From assembly GCA_023257955.1 (NCBI GenBank), contig JALRAY010000037.1, positions 1 to 9,520 on the forward strand: a stretch of DNA of 9,520 nt, read 5' to 3'. Position 1 is the stretch's first letter, and the number at the start of each line of letters is the position of its first letter. The notes under the pieces are model-generated. The model was not told where the DNA came from. It worked only from the letters and a program-made list of their open reading frames with translations, and did no database searches. Source of the DNA: Amoebophilaceae bacterium (GTDB lineage Bacteria; Bacteroidota; Bacteroidia; Cytophagales; Amoebophilaceae). Below, piece after piece: positions 6,031-9,520 of the stretch. Both the position numbers and the translations under genes were made by a program.

Positions 6031-6591
6031 TTAAGCATCAGGCGCACGCCGATGTTGACTTGTAGTGATGCCTTGCACAATATCCCACACTACAATCCCC
6101 ATACTGACGGATACATTCAAGGAATGTTTGGTGCCGTATTGCGGAATCTCCAATGCCATATCACATAAGGGTAGTACGTGATCTTGTACCCCAAACACTT
6201 CATTGCCAAAGATGAAGGCATGCTTTTGCAAAAGATCCGCTTGATAAGTGCCTAACGTTATGCTCTCCGTTGTTTGTTCGCAGGCGGTGATGACATACCC
6301 TGCATTTTTGAGACTCGGTACTAATGTGGTGATATCCGCTACATACTCCCATGCTACACTGTTTTCCGCTCCTAAAGCTGTTTTATGAATCTCGCGGTGA
6401 GGAGGACTAGCCGTTATGCCACAGAGGTAAAGCTTCTCTAGCAAAAAAGCATCCGCAATGCGAAAGGCGGCACCAATATTGTGCATACTCCGAATGTTAT
6501 CTAATACCAGCACGATAGGCTGTTTAGGAGCTTGTTGAAATTTGGCAACAGATAGGCGCTGTAACGCTTCATTATTTAATTTTTGCATCAT
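6031..6591 (-). CDS. SpoU/TrmH-family RNA 2'-O-methyltransferase
   Basis: The product is a compact SPOUT enzyme of 186 residues that would transfer a methyl group from S-adenosylmethionine to a ribose 2'-OH in tRNA or rRNA. All three family motifs are present. Motif 1 is VLDNIRSMHNIGAAFRIAD (about 29-47), with N38, G40 and R44. Motif 2 is FGNEVFGV (about 128-135), with the cofactor-loop Asn/Glu. Motif 3 is SLNVSVSMGIVVW (157-169). There is no separate N-terminal substrate-binding domain, only about 24 residues before the first strand, so the exact target cannot be told from sequence. Two adjacent ATG codons (6591 and 6588) can start it, and AAAGGAAAAG lies upstream in the gene's sense. It is divergent from mutS and converges on trpS. 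Confidence 0.94.
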   Translation of the reverse strand: MMQKLNNEALQRLSVAKFQQAPKQPIVLVLDNIRSMHNIGAAFRIADAFLLEKLYLCGITASPPHREIHKTALGAENSVAWEYVADITTLVPSLKNAGYVITACEQTTESITLGTYQADLLQKHAFIFGNEVFGVQDHVLPLCDMALEIPQYGTKHSLNVSVSMGIVVWDIVQGITTSQHRRAPDA

Positions 6592-6658
6592 AGATATTTT
6601 CTTTTCCTTTGTGATAACCTTACTACGCTAGTCATTCATCGTCATAAAATTATAACAT
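6592..6658. promoter_or_regulatory. Divergent gap between the methyltransferase gene and mutS
   Basis: This 67-bp AT-rich gap must hold the start signals of both divergent genes unless they lie inside the coding regions. On the minus strand a TATAAT word (plus-strand 6649-6654) lies 58 nt upstream of the methyltransferase ATG. For mutS I could not place a good TTTG/TAnnTTTG pair, and no Shine-Dalgarno site is visible before its ATG. The role is inferred mainly from gene orientation. Confidence 0.35.
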
Positions 6659-9256
6659 ATGCGTCACACCACCACCACTCCCTTGATGCGGCAATACGAA
6701 CAGATGAAGGAAAAATATCCCGGTTCGCTATTACTCTTTCGCGTCGGCGACTTTTATGAAACTTTTGAGGAAGACGCTGTGCAGGCCAGCAAGGTCTTGG
6801 ATATTGTACTTACCAAGCGCTCAAATGGCAGTGCCTCGGCGGTACAATTAGCAGGCTTTCCACACCATGCGCTAGATAATTATCTCCCTAAGTTGGTAAA
6901 AGCAGGTTTGCGGGTAGCTGTTTGTGATCAATTGGAGGATCCCAAGATGGCCAAAGGGCTGGTCAAACGCGGCGTGACAGAACTCGTCACCCCAGGGCTT
7001 TCCTTTCATGATGCAGTATTAGATCGCAAGCAAAACAATTACTTAGCGTCTCTATACTTTGAAAAGGATGCGATCGGTATAGCCTTTTTAGACGTTTCCA
7101 CAGGGGAGTTTGTCACTTCTCAAGGCAACCAAATCTACATAGAGAAGTTGATGCAGAGCTTTCAGCCTGCGGAAGTGATCCTGAGTAAAAAACAACAAGC
7201 GCATTTTCAAGCTTTCTTACAGGAAGACTATCCCAACTATTCCCTCGAAGACTGGGTATATCAATTGGATTATGCTACTGAAATGCTGAATGAGCACTTT
7301 GGAACAGCTTCCATCAAAGGATTTGGGATTGATAAACTATCCCTAGGCATCATCGCCAGTGGCGCCATTTTGCGGTACTTGGAAGAGACGGAACATAAAA
7401 ACAAGCAGCATATTACCTCCCTTGCACGGATTGAAGAAGAGGAATATGTATGGTTAGATAAGTTTACCATCAAAAACTTAGAAATTCTTGCCCCGCAACA
7501 AGAAGGAGGCGTATCGTTATTGGAGGTACTGGATCAAACGGTAACCCCCATGGGGGCACGATTACTGAAAAAGTGGCTTGTATTGCCTCTAAAAGATATC
7601 CAAGCTATTCAGAAGCGATTGGAAATGGTAGCGCTACTCATCACAGAACCTCTCTTAGAACAATCTATTTTACATGAACTAAAGCAAATCAGCGATCTGG
7701 AGCGTTTGACGGCGAAAGTATCTGTCGGCAGAGCAACTCCCAAAGACTTACTGACTTTGCAAAAAGCCTTACACCATACTACATTGGTGCAACAGCATCT
7801 CAAAAACCATAACCACGAGCTCTGCCTGCAGTTCGCCAAACAGCTTTATGATTGTTCCTTTTTAGCGGAGAAGATTCAACAGACCTTACAAGACAAGCCA
7901 CCGCTATCTATTACACAAGGCAACCTGATTCGGGAAGGTGTAGATAGTGAATTGGATGAGCTCAGACAGCTAGCCTATTCCGGCAAGGATTACTTGCTCA
8001 AATTACAGCAAAAGGAAATACGCCAAACAGGGATCAGCTCTTTAAAAATTGCCTACAACAAAGTATTTGGCTACTACCTAGAAGTCACCAATGCGCAAAA
8101 AGCCAAAGTGCCTTCCCATTGGATTCGCAAGCAAACTTTGGTAAATGCAGAGCGATATATCACAGAAGAGCTGAAAGTATATGAGGATAAGATCTTGCAA
8201 ACGGAGGTAAAGATGACGGCCATCGAGGCCCGGTTATACCAAGAGCTCTTAACCAGCGTTGTAGAATTTGTGCCTCAGATTTTGCAAAACGCCAAGATTA
8301 TAGCGCAAATTGATTGCTACACGACCTTCTCCTCCAAAGCCAGAAAGTATGACTATACCAAACCCTTGATTATGGACCATAATCAGCTTACCATTGAAGC
8401 AGGCAGGCACCCCGTCATTGAGCAGCAATTACCCCTAGACGAAAACTATATTCCTAATGATGTATACTTGGATAATGAAAGCCAGCAGATTATGATCATT
8501 ACGGGGCCCAATATGGCAGGCAAATCGGCTCTTTTACGTCAAGTAGCCTTAATCGTGATTATGGCGCAAGTAGGCTCCTTTGTGCCTGCTGCTAAGGCGG
8601 AGATAGGGATAGTAGATAAGATCTTCACACGCGTAGGCGCTTCTGATAATTTGGCTTTAGGGGAATCTACCTTTATGGTAGAAATGACGGAAACAGCCAG
8701 TATTATGCACAACTTAAGTGCGCGGAGCTTGGTGATTATGGATGAGATAGGCAGAGGCACGAGCACTTACGATGGTATTTCCATCGCCTGGGCGATTGTG
8801 GAGTACCTCCATAACTACACTAAGCATTGCCCCAAAACGTTATTTGCCACCCACTATCATGAGCTTAATCAGCTTGCAGAAAAACTGGAACGTGTCAAAA
8901 ACTTTCACGTAACCGTCAAAGAAGTGGTAGGGAAGATACTTTTCTTACGCAAGTTAATGCCCGGCGGTAGTGAACATAGCTTTGGGATACATGTAGCGCA
9001 GCTAGCGGGCATGCCTAAACAAATTGTGAAGAGAGCCAATGACATGTTAGCGTATTTAGAAGACCGCGAAGATCACACATCCATCAAAACCAAGATCAAA
9101 ACCGTACCCGCAGATAAAACCTACCAACTGTCTCTTTTTGATCCCAATCCCAACATCGCCAAAGTCCATAAGATCATTACAGGTTTACAAATCGATACGC
9201 TATCGCCTATTGAAGCGCTGCTGAAGCTGAAAGAAATAAAAGATTTGATGGAATAA
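6659..9256 (+). CDS. mutS: DNA mismatch repair protein MutS
   Basis: MutS binds mismatched or looped DNA as a dimer, and ATP turns it into a sliding clamp that recruits MutL. The 865-residue protein is full length. The mismatch-reading Phe-x-Glu is F32-x-E34 in RVGDFYETF. The connector, core and clamp regions follow, with FGYYLEVTNAQKAKVP near residue 470. The ATPase has Walker A GPNMAGKS at 616-623, Walker B/signature MDEIGRGTSTYDG from 694, and the FATHYHEL switch segment after it. A C-terminal QLSLF (823-827) matches the beta-clamp binding motif. All key residues are intact, so repair should work at this step. The N-terminal style (EDAVQASKVLDIVLTKRSNG) is Bacteroidota-like. The ATG at 6659 fits the usual N-terminus closely. 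Confidence 0.98.
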   Translation: MRHTTTTPLMRQYEQMKEKYPGSLLLFRVGDFYETFEEDAVQASKVLDIVLTKRSNGSASAVQLAGFPHHALDNYLPKLVKAGLRVAVCDQLEDPKMAKGLVKRGVTELVTPGLSFHDAVLDRKQNNYLASLYFEKDAIGIAFLDVSTGEFVTSQGNQIYIEKLMQSFQPAEVILSKKQQAHFQAFLQEDYPNYSLEDWVYQLDYATEMLNEHFGTASIKGFGIDKLSLGIIASGAILRYLEETEHKNKQHITSLARIEEEEYVWLDKFTIKNLEILAPQQEGGVSLLEVLDQTVTPMGARLLKKWLVLPLKDIQAIQKRLEMVALLITEPLLEQSILHELKQISDLERLTAKVSVGRATPKDLLTLQKALHHTTLVQQHLKNHNHELCLQFAKQLYDCSFLAEKIQQTLQDKPPLSITQGNLIREGVDSELDELRQLAYSGKDYLLKLQQKEIRQTGISSLKIAYNKVFGYYLEVTNAQKAKVPSHWIRKQTLVNAERYITEELKVYEDKILQTEVKMTAIEARLYQELLTSVVEFVPQILQNAKIIAQIDCYTTFSSKARKYDYTKPLIMDHNQLTIEAGRHPVIEQQLPLDENYIPNDVYLDNESQQIMIITGPNMAGKSALLRQVALIVIMAQVGSFVPAAKAEIGIVDKIFTRVGASDNLALGESTFMVEMTETASIMHNLSARSLVIMDEIGRGTSTYDGISIAWAIVEYLHNYTKHCPKTLFATHYHELNQLAEKLERVKNFHVTVKEVVGKILFLRKLMPGGSEHSFGIHVAQLAGMPKQIVKRANDMLAYLEDREDHTSIKTKIKTVPADKTYQLSLFDPNPNIAKVHKIITGLQIDTLSPIEALLKLKEIKDLME

Positions 9257-9520
9257 AGCGTGGTATGCAAATGAGAAAAGTGGACACTACGGAAGAACTT
9301 GAAACAGCTTACCCTCTCTCCTTCTTAATCGGCTCATTACTACCGACTTTTTGATGATGGCTTTGAAATTATACATAACTATGAAAACAAACAAGAAGCT
9401 GCTTAGAAGCGGCATATTGTATCTAGGACTAATAGGTGAATTAATATACACATCAGATTATGAAACACGAAAAATCAAGCTACGTTAACGATGTGAAACT
9501 TAGTTGTCATAAGCGATTTT
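9257..9520. other. Stretch after mutS with no convincing gene
   Basis: I see no family-like protein on either strand. The longest plus-strand frame with an ATG is 9381-9488 (35 codons, starting MKTNKKLLRSG, with a short hydrophobic patch). Nothing supports its expression. A short stem, GCTGCTT with AAGCGGC, lies near 9398-9413, but no T tract follows, so it is not a clear mutS terminator. The stretch may contain the promoter of a gene beyond the window. Confidence 0.6.

Noticed and set aside
9265..9310. AAAGTGGACACT-type sequence that resembles some insertion-sequence ends, and the 12-bp GAAGAACTTGAA matching the reverse complement of 5357-5368
   Set aside because: No transposase, paired terminal repeat or target duplication is visible, and a 12-bp match is expected a few times by chance in a window this size.
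9381..9488. 35-codon frame after mutS
   Set aside because: Its length is expected by chance, and no ribosome site, family resemblance or conservation can be seen.

Overview
The window looks like chromosome from an intracellular or host-associated member of the Bacteroidota, most like the Amoebophilus/Cardinium group. The evidence is the Bacteroidota-style MutS, TruA and PpiD sequences, the general lack of Shine-Dalgarno sites in front of good genes, a PD-(D/E)XK (DUF1703-type) protein, and a lipoprotein of DUF4116-type repeats. The last two families are, as I recall, enriched in amoeba and arthropod symbionts of this group. The placement is an inference from protein style; I could not run a search.

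Layout. A plus-strand block runs from 2 to 5336: the 3' end of a PD-(D/E)XK protein, truA (tRNA pseudouridine synthase), a lipoprotein made of 25-residue repeats, a reading frame with a probable ubiquitin-like domain, a PpiD-like periplasmic foldase, and trpS. A gap of about 700 bp (5337-6030) follows, between the converging 3' ends of trpS and a minus-strand SpoU-family RNA methyltransferase gene (6031-6591). This gap holds three copies of a hairpin-forming repeat and a pair of short CGTCATTG-type repeats, and no credible gene. The methyltransferase gene and mutS (6659-9256) are transcribed divergently from a 67-bp gap. The last 264 bp hold no convincing gene. I saw no tRNA, rRNA, CRISPR array or intact insertion sequence.

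Most genes are housekeeping: tRNA modification, tRNA charging, mismatch repair and envelope protein folding. The unusual part is 1234-2536. The repeat lipoprotein stops just after a run of eight T (2125-2132), and the next frame stays open straight through that run. With one T fewer, the two frames join into a single 433-residue protein: lipoprotein signal, about eight and a half DUF4116-type repeats, then a ubiquitin-like fold. The downstream frame has no sensible start of its own, so the fusion is the most economical reading. It would be a surface lipoprotein carrying a eukaryote-like domain, and could be switched by slippage at the T run, recently broken, or affected by a base-calling error.

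The PpiD-like protein appears to lack the whole central parvulin domain while keeping the flanking chaperone regions.
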